Below, piece by piece: positions 36,489 to 46,800 of a stretch of 64,000 nucleotides of DNA; the stretch's first letter is position 1; the number at the start of each line of letters is the position of its first letter. The DNA lies in contig JADJOZ010000004.1 of assembly GCA_016713525.1 (NCBI GenBank), forward strand, positions 186,001 to 250,000. Reading direction: 5' to 3'. Origin of the DNA: Bacteroidota bacterium (GTDB taxonomy: Bacteria > Bacteroidota > Bacteroidia > AKYH767-A > OLB10). A program made the position numbers and the translations under genes. The notes beneath the pieces are model-generated. The model was not told the DNA's origin, searched no databases, and saw only the letters and a list, made by a program, of their open reading frames with translations.

Positions 36489-38040
36489 CTACTTTGCAAT
36501 CACAGCAATCTTTTTGCTCACTCTTTTGTCATCACTTGTTATCACACAGTTATAAACTCCATTGGCCAATTGAGGTAACTTCAGACTTTGCTCATTACTC
36601 CATGGTGGCAATAGGTATTTAAAAACAACTTTTCCGGTTACATCCACAACCTCAAACATACCGCTCTCATTCTGAGGTAGCAAATATCCAATATGCAATA
36701 CCCCATTTGTTACCGGACTCGGATACACACGAAATTTAAAATCTGGCGGAGACAACTCATTCACATCCGTAAGCAAACACAGGCAACCTAACGTAGTATC
36801 ACATCCCAAATAATAGTTGGGATGGTAAACGTTGCCTCTAGCTGAATAGCATGGTAAATGCAAAGCATGTTGTTGTACGTCACACGCAATGCCACCACTA
36901 TCTGGAAAATTAATATAATGCATATCGATGACACTGTTTCCGGAGGTGATATATATCTTTCCATCTGCAGCCAGGTACATTGTCCAGAATAAAGTTTGTA
37001 AAAATGGATAGGGGTAGGCATAACCATCATAAATTGCCACCGTATCCATGCTTGCCGCTACATCAAGTATCGGTATTAAGCTGAATTATTTTCCGCGCTG
37101 TGCAAGCATATAAATATTTAGAATTACTTGAAAAAGCTAAACCCAATCCGGGGCTGGTCTCAGTAAAGCTAATCACCTGAGTGTTGGAGAACATACCGGT
37201 GCATCGGTCGAAATCAAAAAGACGTAATGTAAAAGTTAGCGCTCCAACAACTCCGTCATAATAGGAATAAGCCATTTTTTTTCCATCTGGAGAAAAGTGC
37301 ATTTGGCCTAGCAGGTAAACCGTTGGAGGTACTCCCAGCACTTGCTGTACGGGAGCAGAAACACCTGAAGGCGACAACAAGAATTTGTAAACTATATCAC
37401 TGCTATCTTTAAACGCAACAATCCACCAATCCCTGCCATTGGCATGTTTACACACAGCAAGTCCGGGATTTAGTCCCGCTTGTAAAGCCACTAAATTTTT
37501 TTGCCCGGCAATTACTCCTCCCAGGCCTCCATTCAAATTCATATCAATAACAGAGTAATACAAATAGCTGGACTTTAGGTTAACGTTATCTGTTCCTGTT
37601 TGATGAAAAAGTACATATTTAGAACTATCTCCCGGGTAAGGAACTATTACATTAGAGTGAGGAAACGGAATTCCTGTCACATTATCACACCATGTAGAAG
37701 TAAAAGGATTTGGATTCAAGCCACCTCCATTTTGCATGGTGTCTAATGTTGCATCAGCTATCCAGCAGCCATTGCTTACCATCAATAAATTTCCATTAGC
37801 ATCGCTTATATTTCCTTGGGCTGCTCTAAATGGCATCTTGAAATTTGTTGGAGCAACGTTTATACTATTTGCATCAAATGATAGTATTGCATTATTTGTT
37901 ACAACATTTGTATCCAATCCGCTATTATACCCTATCAGCCAATTGTGATTATATCCCTGGCCGGATAATTCAATAATTGCTAAAAGATTAAAGAAGGTGA
38001 AATAAATCACCTTCTTTAAGTTTAATTTCAATTTTATCAT
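36489..38040 (-). pseudogene. Family-1 secreted T9SS propeller protein, copy F (2-bp deletion)
   Basis: Copy F is open from ATG 38040 for 325 codons (MIKLKLNLKKVIYF ... ARKIIQLNTDT). It then shifts frame at about 37063, where ACATCAAGTATCGG lacks the GA of ACATCAGAAGTATCGG found in B, C and D. The second part (MDTVAIYDGYAYPYPF ... KKIAVIAK) completes the protein. It shares VPPTVYLLGQM with A and VIVPYPGDSS with D, and has private changes (PDSGGIACD, LGCLCLL). It is the unit closest to the family-2 array and has no orphan sorting-domain fragment upstream; family-2 copy G1 ends 56 bases before it. Confidence 0.88.
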
Positions 38041-38096
38041 CGGCTAAAATTAAACCTATTTTTTTAACTGGTTCCAGTGAAATTCCATACCAAATG

Positions 38097-39587
38097 TCAC
38101 TCCTTAACAATCTTTACACTCGCCACGTCTTCTTCCCAATTGATCCTGCAATAATAAATCCCGGGAGGTAAATTAGTTATATCCACCTTCTTATACTGAC
38201 TCCATTGTGCAACCTTTTCGATATAAACCCTTCTTCCCATAGCATCAAATATTTCCAGAATGCCAACTTCTTTCTGTGGATTGAATCCTAAAGTAAAATA
38301 TCCATTATTTGGATTGGGAAATACGTTGAGCTTGTGGTTAATAATTAGTTCAGTTGCTAATGAAGTTAACGTATCACATGGACTTCCTGCCAACGCTCCT
38401 AAAAAATAATTGGGATGATTGGGTAAACTGTTGAAATTGTATGCAGGCAAGGGTACTCCATGCTGAACCAAATCACAAGCCAATCCTGCGCTATCGGGTT
38501 GGTTGATTAAGTGAAGGTGTAAAGTGCTGTTGCCTGTTCCAATATATATTTTCCCATCCGGTGCAAGCTGTAGAATATTGAACAAGGTTGCCAATGGAGG
38601 ATTTGGAGAATAAAATCCATCCCAAACAGCAACGGTAGTTTGCGATGAAGGAATATTGGTTGCTGTTACATCAAACTGGTAAACATATTTAGTTGATGAT
38701 ACAAACAAAAACTGCGAATTTGGAGAAAAGGCAACTCCTACTCCAGTTGCACTATCCAGCATTGCGATATGCACAGGATTACTCAATAATCCAGAGCATC
38801 GGTCGAAATTGAAAATCTCAATATCTGCATTTTGTCCATCAAGATTATAATATGCAAAATATTCTCCATTAGGTGAAAATGCTGCTTGACCAGCATCGTT
38901 GATTCGGTACTTTCCAATATTTTGAATTAACGGCCCTAGAATGCCATTTGGTGTAATCAAAAACAAATAGTATAAAGTGCTGAATGCTTTGTGTTTAATT
39001 AACCACCAGTCGCGTCCGTTTGCGTGCTTACATGCTGTCAAATTGGACGTGGATAAAGAATCAGTAATTAATATCTGATTCTTTGTTGTCACTGCTCCCA
39101 GCCCTGAATTCTGGCTCATGTCAACTATACTGTAATATAAGTATCGGGTCAACAATGCACTAAACGGATCATCAACAGTGGTATGAAATAAATAGTATAA
39201 ATCCGGATTCCCTGGATCTGGAATAATCATATTCATTTGTGGTGGGGGTAGTCCATCCGGATACCATGAAGTGTAAACACTCGGATTTAGTCCAGAACCA
39301 TTTTGCATGGTATCGCCTGTGGCATCAGAGATATAAATGCCGTTAGTATAAAATAAAATATTACCGTTTGCATCGCTTATATTTGATACGGCCCTACTCA
39401 TTTCCATAGATCTTGTGACATACGATATCACTGGAGTACCGGTGATAAAATCCATATCTATACCACCAAATGGCGGTGATACTTGATTTCCTCCGTATCC
39501 CATTAGCCACAGGTTACTGATCCCCTGCGATAACAACATGACGGGAAACATTAACATCAAAAAGCCTAATATTCTAATTCTTTTCAT
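38097..39587 (-). CDS. Family-2 secreted T9SS propeller protein, copy G1
   Basis: The 496-residue protein has signal peptide MKRIRILGFLMLMFPVMLLS, then QGISNLWLMGYGG, GNILFYTNGIYISDATGDTM, MNMIIPDPGNPDLYYLFHTT, ACKHANGRDWWLIKHKAFS, FSPNGEYFAYYN and FNFDRCSGLLSNPVH. Its T9SS sorting domain contains LNVFPNPNNGYFTLGF, ILEIFDAMGRRVY and GIYYCRINWEED. It is a distant relative of family 1: the two families share the order of GDTMQNG, CKHANGRDWW, FSP(D/N)G, FDRC, DSAG(L/I)ACD and NHPNYFLG motifs. A secreted propeller is inferred. The gene starts four bases after the stop of the orphan C-terminal fragment, as in the parental arrangement. Confidence 0.9.
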   Translation of the reverse strand: MKRIRILGFLMLMFPVMLLSQGISNLWLMGYGGNQVSPPFGGIDMDFITGTPVISYVTRSMEMSRAVSNISDANGNILFYTNGIYISDATGDTMQNGSGLNPSVYTSWYPDGLPPPQMNMIIPDPGNPDLYYLFHTTVDDPFSALLTRYLYYSIVDMSQNSGLGAVTTKNQILITDSLSTSNLTACKHANGRDWWLIKHKAFSTLYYLFLITPNGILGPLIQNIGKYRINDAGQAAFSPNGEYFAYYNLDGQNADIEIFNFDRCSGLLSNPVHIAMLDSATGVGVAFSPNSQFLFVSSTKYVYQFDVTATNIPSSQTTVAVWDGFYSPNPPLATLFNILQLAPDGKIYIGTGNSTLHLHLINQPDSAGLACDLVQHGVPLPAYNFNSLPNHPNYFLGALAGSPCDTLTSLATELIINHKLNVFPNPNNGYFTLGFNPQKEVGILEIFDAMGRRVYIEKVAQWSQYKKVDITNLPPGIYYCRINWEEDVASVKIVKE

Positions 39588-39591
39588 GGTA

Positions 39592-40197
39592 TTAACGAAT
39601 TATAACAAGCTTACCATTCAACTGAAATTCATTGTGTGAATTAATCCGGTAATGATAAACGCCCGGAGTTAAATGTTCTGTAGAAAAAATCATTTGCGTC
39701 ATTTCTGTATTAAGCAGCTGTTTCGATTGTAACATTCCAGTAGAATTAAACAGTAACAATTCTGCAGGTGATCCTTTGGGCAATTCATAAACCAGTGTCA
39801 CACTATTGTTGGTAGGATTAGGATACAATCTTGCTGTTGGTTTCTTAGGTATTTGTCTGAGAAGAATACCAGCTTGTAAACATATATTAATATCATTATA
39901 ATCAAGTTCATCATTGATTAACGATAAAATTGCTCTTGCTTTGAAAACTGCATTACCTCCAGCAAGAGGGCATTGTGCAGCAATATCTTCCAATTGATTA
40001 ATGGCGTCGTCTCCCAATTGAAATTGCTCCTGACCTATAACAGAAAGGTAAATTTCGTTTACTACCTGTTCATTAACTTCAATGGTTTCTGAAGTGTAAA
40101 TTGATTCATTAACAAACCGGATATTGTCAGCTGTTAGTACCAGAGAACTATCCGCGATGCTAAATACATTTCGGTTGTAATTCAAAATTGATTCCAT
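39592..40197 (-). pseudogene. C-terminal fragment of the giant T9SS protein, copy 1
   Basis: The 201-codon open frame (MESILNYNRNVFSIADSSLV ... FQLNGKLVIIR) matches the last part of the giant gene (from about 44446 to 43829). It includes the T9SS sorting domain (TARLYPNPTNNSVTLVYELP). It has no signal peptide, so it cannot reach the type IX system alone. A TAG lies just upstream in frame at the duplication junction. The frame is intact here although the giant parent is broken. Confidence 0.85.
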
Positions 40198-40222
40198 ATT
40201 TTGTCGGAAATTCTAGCATGTC

Positions 40223-41713
40223 CTATTCTTTTAAAATCTTTACCCCTGCAACTTTAGCTTCCCACTTGATCCTACAAAAATAAATTCCCATAGGCATCGC
40301 CGTTACATCCACTTTTTTATATTGACTCCACTGAGCCACTTTATCTTCGTAAACCATTCTTCCCATAGCATCAAATATTTCCAGAATGCCAACTTCCTTC
40401 TGTGCATTGAATCCTAATGTAAAATATCCATTATTTGGATTGGGAAATACGTTGAGCTTGTGGTTAATAATTAGTTCAGTTGCTAATGAAGTTAACGTAT
40501 CACACGGACTTCCAGCCAACGCTCCTAAAAAATAATTTGGATGATTGGGTAAACTGTTGAAATTGTATGCCGGCAGAGGCACCCCGTGCTGTACCAGGTC
40601 ACAAGCTAGTCCTGCGCTATCAGGTTGGTTGATTACGTGAAGATGAAACGTACCATTGCCTGTTGAAATATATATTTTGCCATCCGGGGCCAATTGAGCT
40701 ATGTCAAAATAAGTTCCAAAAGGCGGGTTAGGAGAATAAAATCCATCCCAAACGGCAACTGTGGTTTGTGATGCTGGAATATTCGGTGCAGTAACATCAA
40801 ACTGATAAACATAGCGAGTCGAAGAGACATATAAATAATGTGAGTTAGGAGAAAACGCAACACCTACTCCGGTAGCACTATCAAGCATTGCAATATGCAC
40901 CGGATTGCTTAATAACCCAGTGCATCGGTCGAAATTAAATAGTTCAAGATTAGGTGGAGGATTCGATTGTAAATTGTAGCATGCAAAATGATTTCCATCA
41001 GGTGAAAATCCAGCTTGTCCGACATCATTTGTTCTGTTTATTCCAATCGACTGAATAAACGGTCCTTGAATACCATAAGGCGTTATCAGATACTTATAAT
41101 ATAAAGTACTGTATGCTTTATGAGAAATCAGCCACCAGTCCCTTCCATTAGCATGTTTGCAAGCCGTTAAGTTACCCTTACATAATGAATCGTTCAACAA
41201 AACCTGGTTTTTTAATGTAACTGCACCTAATCCAGAATTTTGATTCATATCAACAATACTGTAATATAGATTCTTTGTCAGCAATGCTCCAAACGGATCG
41301 TCTATCGTAGTATGAAATAAATAATACATATCCGAATTCCCCGGATCTGGAATTATGGTATTCATCTGTGGAGGCGGCAGCCCATCTGGGTACTGGCTTG
41401 TATACGAGCTAGGATTAAGCCCCGATCCATTTTGCATAGTATCACCTGTGACATCGGCAATGTACACACCGTTAGTAACAAACAGCAAATTGCCATTGCT
41501 ATCACAAATGGTAGATACAGCCCTCCGAAATTCCATCTCGCGCGTTACATACGAAATGACCGGCTGCCCGGTAATAAAATTCAAGTCTATACCTCCAAAT
41601 GGTGGTCCAGCGTAGCTTGCATAGCCCATCATCCAAAGATTGTTAATTCCCTGTGATAATAACATTGAAGGAAATAAAAATAGAATAAAGTTTAATTTGA
41701 TAATTCTTTTCAT
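40223..41713 (-). CDS. Family-2 secreted T9SS propeller protein, copy G2
   Basis: The 496-residue protein is intact, with signal peptide MKRIIKLNFILFLFPSMLLS and the same landmarks as G1 (GNLLFVTNGVYIADVTGDTM, ACKHANGRDWWLISHKAYS, FSPDGNHFACYN, FDRCTGLLSNP). The sorting domain is nearly identical to G1 (LNVFPNPNNGYFTLGF, MGRMVYEDK, AGVKILKE). Differences concentrate in the N-terminal half and in the middle (SNPPPNLELFNFDRC against GQNADIEIFNFDRC), the C-terminal third being almost identical. That is typical of partial gene conversion. A fragment of the giant gene lies four bases upstream. Predicted surface-exported; ligand unknown. Confidence 0.9.
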   Translation of the reverse strand: MKRIIKLNFILFLFPSMLLSQGINNLWMMGYASYAGPPFGGIDLNFITGQPVISYVTREMEFRRAVSTICDSNGNLLFVTNGVYIADVTGDTMQNGSGLNPSSYTSQYPDGLPPPQMNTIIPDPGNSDMYYLFHTTIDDPFGALLTKNLYYSIVDMNQNSGLGAVTLKNQVLLNDSLCKGNLTACKHANGRDWWLISHKAYSTLYYKYLITPYGIQGPFIQSIGINRTNDVGQAGFSPDGNHFACYNLQSNPPPNLELFNFDRCTGLLSNPVHIAMLDSATGVGVAFSPNSHYLYVSSTRYVYQFDVTAPNIPASQTTVAVWDGFYSPNPPFGTYFDIAQLAPDGKIYISTGNGTFHLHVINQPDSAGLACDLVQHGVPLPAYNFNSLPNHPNYFLGALAGSPCDTLTSLATELIINHKLNVFPNPNNGYFTLGFNAQKEVGILEIFDAMGRMVYEDKVAQWSQYKKVDVTAMPMGIYFCRIKWEAKVAGVKILKE

Positions 41714-41717
41714 AACA

Positions 41718-42335
41718 TTAATGAATAATTACCAGTTTACCATTCAATTGAAAATCACTACTCGTATTAACTTGATAATTGTATACACCGGGAGCTAAAT
41801 GTTCAGTTGAAAAACTTGTTTGAGTAATATCGCTTTTCAGCTGTTTCTTCAATTGCAACATTCCGACTGAATTAAACAGTAAAAACTCGGCTGTCGATAC
41901 TTCCGGCAATTCATAAACTAATGTCACACTGTTATTGGCAGGATTAGGATACAAACTTGCTGTTGGTGTCTTAGATATTTGTCTGAGAATGATACCAGCT
42001 TGTAAACAAATATTAATATCATCATAAACATAATTATCACTGATTAGTGACAGAATAGCCCTTGCACGGAATACCGCGTTACCACCAGCAAGAGGGCATT
42101 GTGCTGCGATAATTTCTAACCGGTCAATGACGTCCTCGCTGAATTGTATTTGTTCCTGACCTAAAATAGAAAGTGAAATTTCATTTACTACCTGTTCGTT
42201 AACTTCAATGGTTTCTGAAGTGTAAATTGATTCATTAACAAACCGGATATTGTCAGCTGTTAGTACCAGAGAACTATCCGCGATGCTAAATACATTTCGG
42301 TTGTAATTCAAAATTGATTCCATATTTTGTCGCAA
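41718..42335 (-). pseudogene. C-terminal fragment of the giant T9SS protein, copy 2
   Basis: The 205-codon open frame (MRQNMESILNYNRNVFS ... FQLNGKLVIIH) is the second captured 3' end of the giant gene, with the sorting domain TASLYPNPANNSVTLVYELP. It has diverged from copy 1 and the parent by scattered substitutions (for example IQFSEDVIDRLEIIAAQ) while staying in frame. It lacks a signal peptide. Confidence 0.85.
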
Positions 42336-42348
42336 ATTCTAGCATGTG

Positions 42349-43824
42349 CTATTCTTTTAAAATCTTTACCCCTGCAACTTTAGCTTCCCACTTGATCCTG
42401 CAATAATAACTCCCGGCAGGTAAATTAGTTATATCCACCTGCTTATACTGACTCCATTGTGCAACCTTTTCGCCATAAACCATTCTTCCCATAGAATCAA
42501 ATATTTCCAGAATGCCAACTTCTTTCTGTGCATTGAAACCTAATGTAAAATACCCATTATTGGGATTGGGAAATACGTTGAGTTTTGGGTTAATAATTAC
42601 TTCAGTTGCTAATGATGTTAACGTATCACACGGACTTCCAGCCAACGCTCTAAAAAATAATTGGGGTGATTGGGCAAGCTGTTGAATTGTATGCAGGCAA
42701 GGGTACTCCATGCTGAACCAAATCACAAGCCAATCCTGCGCTATCGGGTTGGTTGATTACGTGAAGATGAAGTGTACCGTTGCCTGTGGAAATATAAATT
42801 TTACCATCTGGTGCCAATTGAGCTATGTCAAAATAAGTGCCCAAAGGTGGATTAGGTGAATAAAACCATCCCAAACGGCAACCGTTGTTTGAGATGCAGG
42901 AATATTCGGTGCAGAAACATCAAATTGATATACATAACGAAGTGACGAAACATATAGAAATTTGGAATTGGATGAAAATGATACACCAACTCCACTTGAA
43001 CTGTCATTTATGGCAGCATGCACTGGGTTGCTAACAACCCAGTGCATCGGTCGAAGCTGAATATGTCAAGATCTTCAATTAAGCCATAATAAGCAAACTT
43101 TAATCCATCTGGAGAAAATTGAGCCTGACCTGCGTCAGCTGCTCTTACTACTCCAATACTTTGTATGAAAGGGCCAAATAAACCAGATGGGGTGAGCAGA
43201 AATTTTAAATAAATATTTGTAAATCCTTGTGACAAATTATCCACCAGTCACGTCCATTTGCATGTTTGCATGCTGTCAGTTTACCAGCGTTTAATGTGTC
43301 ATTAAGCAGAATTTGGTTTTTCGTTGTTATCGCTCCCAATCCTCCATTTGCGGTAATATCAATCTCACTGTAATAAAGGTATCGAGTCAATAGGTTTCCT
43401 GGAGGATCATCAACGGTACAATGAAATAAATAATACGAATTGGTATTTCCAGGGTTGGGAACAATTATATTCATTTGGTGCGGAGGTAGGCCATCTGGAT
43501 ACCAAGAGGTGTAAACGCTTGGGTTTAACCCCGAACCATTCTGCATAGTATCGCCTGTTGCATCGGCAATGTACACACCGTTAGTGACAAACAATAAATT
43601 GCCATTGCTGTCGCAGATGTTGGATACAGCTCTTCTAAATTCCATTTCTCTAGTAAAAGAAGAAATTACTGGCGATCCTGAGATAAAATTCATATCAATT
43701 CCACCGAAAGGTATTGTAGCTTGTGATCCACCATACCCCATAGTCCAAAGATTGTTTATACCCTGGGACAAACCGTAAAGGGTAACACTAGCAGAACAAG
43801 GTATATTCTTAAGGTTTTTACCAT
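42349..43824 (-). pseudogene. Family-2 secreted T9SS propeller protein, copy G3 (five frameshifts)
   Basis: G3 sits directly downstream of the giant gene and so is the ancestral position of family 2. Its start is ATG 43824 (MVKTLRIYLVLLVLP). The frame breaks at about 43771, 43220, 43030, 42850 and 42690; most breaks are single missing bases relative to G1/G2 (for example CGCTCTAAAAAA for CGCTCCTAAAAAA, TGTTGAATTG for TGTTGAAATTG, ATAAAACC for ATAAAATCC). All pieces retain family motifs (ACKHANGRDWWIICHKDL, FSPDGLKFAYYG, FSFDRCTGLL). The load of one-base losses in 1.5 kb could be decay of the parental copy or an error-rich stretch of sequence. Confidence 0.85.
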
Positions 43825-43828
43825 TTTG

Positions 43829-46800
43829 TTAATGTATAATTACCAGTTTTCCATTCAATTGAAAATCACTGCTCGTATTAACTTGATAATGGTATACACC
43901 GGGAGCTAATTGTTCTGTTGAAAAACTCATTTGAGTAATATCGATTTTCATCTGTTGCTTCAACTGCAACATTCCAACTGAATTAAACAGCAGAAACTCG
44001 GCTGTCGATACTTCCGGCAATTCATAAACTAATGTAACACTATTGTTAGCAGGATTAGGATACAATCTTGCTGTTGGTTTCTTAGGTATTTGTCTGAGAA
44101 TGATACCGGCTTGTAAACAGATATTAATATCATCGTAAACAAGTTCATCATTGAGTAACGATAGAATTGCTCTTGCTTTGAAGACTGCATTACCTCCAGC
44201 AAGTGGGCATTGTGCAGCAATACCTTCCAATTGATTAATGGCATCGTCTCCCAATTGAAATTGCTCCTGACCTATAACAGAAAGAAAAATTTCATTTACT
44301 ACCTGTTCATTAACTTCAATTGTTTCTGAAGAATAAATAGATTCATTAACAAAACGGATATTGTCAGTTGTAAGCACCAGAGAACTATCAGCAATGCTAA
44401 ATACATTTCGGTTGTAATTCAAAATTGATTCCATATTCTGACGGATGCCCTGTATAGCCAGCAGATAAACGGATGGATCAACTGCCGATTCCAATGCATG
44501 ACGGTATAGTTCCATCTGCTCCGCAAGCAAAGCCATTTGAACATCAAGTGAGTTTCTATTCTGATTCAAATTGTTAATCACCGATTGATCCAGTTGCATC
44601 ATTTCATATTGCTCGCCAGTCAATTGTTCCAATTGTGCAGCAACGGAAACTTCCATCTCATTATAGAAATTCTCGAAAAGAGAATTGGCTAACAGAGTAG
44701 AATCTGAAAGCAGATTTCTATACAGTTCTCTTTTTAACCGCCATAAAGTTTCAGCAGTGTAGGGTGTATTTTCAATGCTATCTCGTGCAATGCGTTCGTG
44801 AATGACAATATCAATCGGGCAGTCGGGACAAGGTGGAAATTGGTCACAATAATGATGATTATTAACTAAACAATAAAATGTTTCATTGGTATAATCAATT
44901 CCAGGTTGAAACCAGTTAGGGGGTTCAAATCCTACTGGATTAAGGGAACTGGTAGTAGGTTCAAAACTTAGCCCTGATGGTGGATTGGAATTGTCATATG
45001 AGTATGGAGAAAATGATGCAATGATTGGATTATCACTAAACGCGTCCCCAATTTAGATTCACAGGAGTAACAGGCCACAAATTTCCTTTCCAATCCTGAG
45101 AATTGGTAATTCCCTGATTGTAAAACAAGCCCCTATTATGGTTATTAAATTCATTTCCCTGTATAGTTACATTCAAGCCGGCATCACCTACCATTCGTAT
45201 TCCATTCATGGTTTTGTCAACAACATTGCAGGAAATAATTGGATCGCTACCAAGCACATTAGTAATTGCCGATTGATGAACGGAGGCGTTAAGATTATTT
45301 GACCCATCAACAACATTGCAACTTATTTCGGTTTTGTTACTACCACTCACAATAATTCCATTAATGTTGACAAGATTATCGGTCATGAATAAATCATTTT
45401 CCGTTACAAAATAATCAGATGTACTAGTCAGACCAATACCATTCGCAGCATTGTTTGCGCCGCTATTGTAAAATATGTTGTTATTGTGAATGCGGGAATC
45501 ACGGTTTGAACCTTGTCGCTCTAGTGACTGAATAGCACTTACACCACGAAAGGCCCCGGAAACAAATTCACAAAAATAAATTTCATTATCGCTCACCCAA
45601 AGATGGTCGGCATTGTCATTAAACCCAAGATCGATCGCTGTGCTTCGGGATTCAATGTGATTGCCAGTTATATCCATTGTAAGATTGCTACCAAAATTTG
45701 TTCGTAGCCAGTAAGCATATTAGTCATATTATTATCCCGTGAATCCACATTCATTCGGTTCGGTAAAAATTCCGTACTTGCAATTATCAAATGCTGTTTG
45801 TCCATTTTTACCAAAACCACGTTGCTTGACCAAACTACCAAATCTGCCAATAGCATAAATAGTACTGTTATTATAACTCGTATTTGCTAACATGGATTGA
45901 GTTAAATTTTGATATACAGGGTCAGGTACAATATCCTCAAAGATACAATTTGTAATTGAAATTGAGGTATTTCTTGAGATAACTCCATTGCTCATATCAT
46001 AAAATCTGTTTGGCTGATATTGAGAGCCCAGATTCAAAATGGCATCATGAGATAAAACACCTGAAAGAGATTTTAAACCGGGAAGTGTTAGCTGCCCTGC
46101 ATAATTGGGTCTTATTGTTCCAAATGTTGCAAATTGGCAATTTCTTACATAAGTAGAAACAGAATTTAAACCAGACAAAGCTTGTGGTATAAATAATCCA
46201 ACATAATTTCGGTAAAGTTTAGAATTTTCGAGGATGACTGTTGAGTTATTTTCCTGAAAAACAGCATATTCGGCATCACAAATTTCTGAATCGGCTGCTT
46301 TTAGTGTTCCTCCTACTAGTGTTCCTCCGTCCTCTACCCTGATTCCTTTCCACATATCGGTACAGGAATAAATTCTGCTGTTTTCAAGCACGAGCGTTTT
46401 GCCTGCCTCCACAACTATCTCAACACCCGGATTTACATAAAATGTGTTATTAGAGTATGAAACATTGTGTTTAATGAAAAAATCTTCTATAATGTAAATG
46501 GTTTCATTAGGATAAAATGTATATGATGTAGACTCATTGTGACCTTGCAAAGTAACCTGATCAGCAAACGAAGCGCAGTCAGATGCCACCTGTAGCGTGC
46601 ATTGTGCTGTAAATGGGCCGCCACTTACAGCCGGATCCAATAGTAATTCAGCTTTATTGATAGCAATTCCGCCTGGTGGAATTTGAGTGAAATATCCAGT
46701 TAAAATTAATGTAGTACATTGAACGGCAGGCCATGCGATAAAACCGGTGGGAAGAGGGCTAGTAACAACAAAATTAGGCGGAAGATTGTCTATAATCTGA

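Larger units (their letters stand above)
26736..38040 (-). repeat. Tandem array of six family-1 units (period about 1868 bp)
   Basis: The homologous stop codons lie at 26736, 28603, 30471, 32339, 34210 and 36489, giving steps of 1867, 1868, 1868, 1871 and 2279 bases. The last step is longer because copy E carries an insertion/replacement. Each unit contains one secreted propeller-type gene and, upstream of it, about 280 bases derived from the 3' end of a different T9SS gene. Confidence 0.95.
38097..44446 (-). repeat. Tandem array of three family-2 units (period 2126 bp)
   Basis: The stop codons of the three propeller genes lie at 38097, 40223 and 42349, exactly 2126 bases apart. Each unit is a roughly 496-codon gene plus the last roughly 205 codons of the giant gene upstream. 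The two duplication junctions (about 40198-40222 and 42336-42348) are nearly identical in sequence; at the parental site (about 44446) the giant gene reads through without a junction. Confidence 0.95.
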
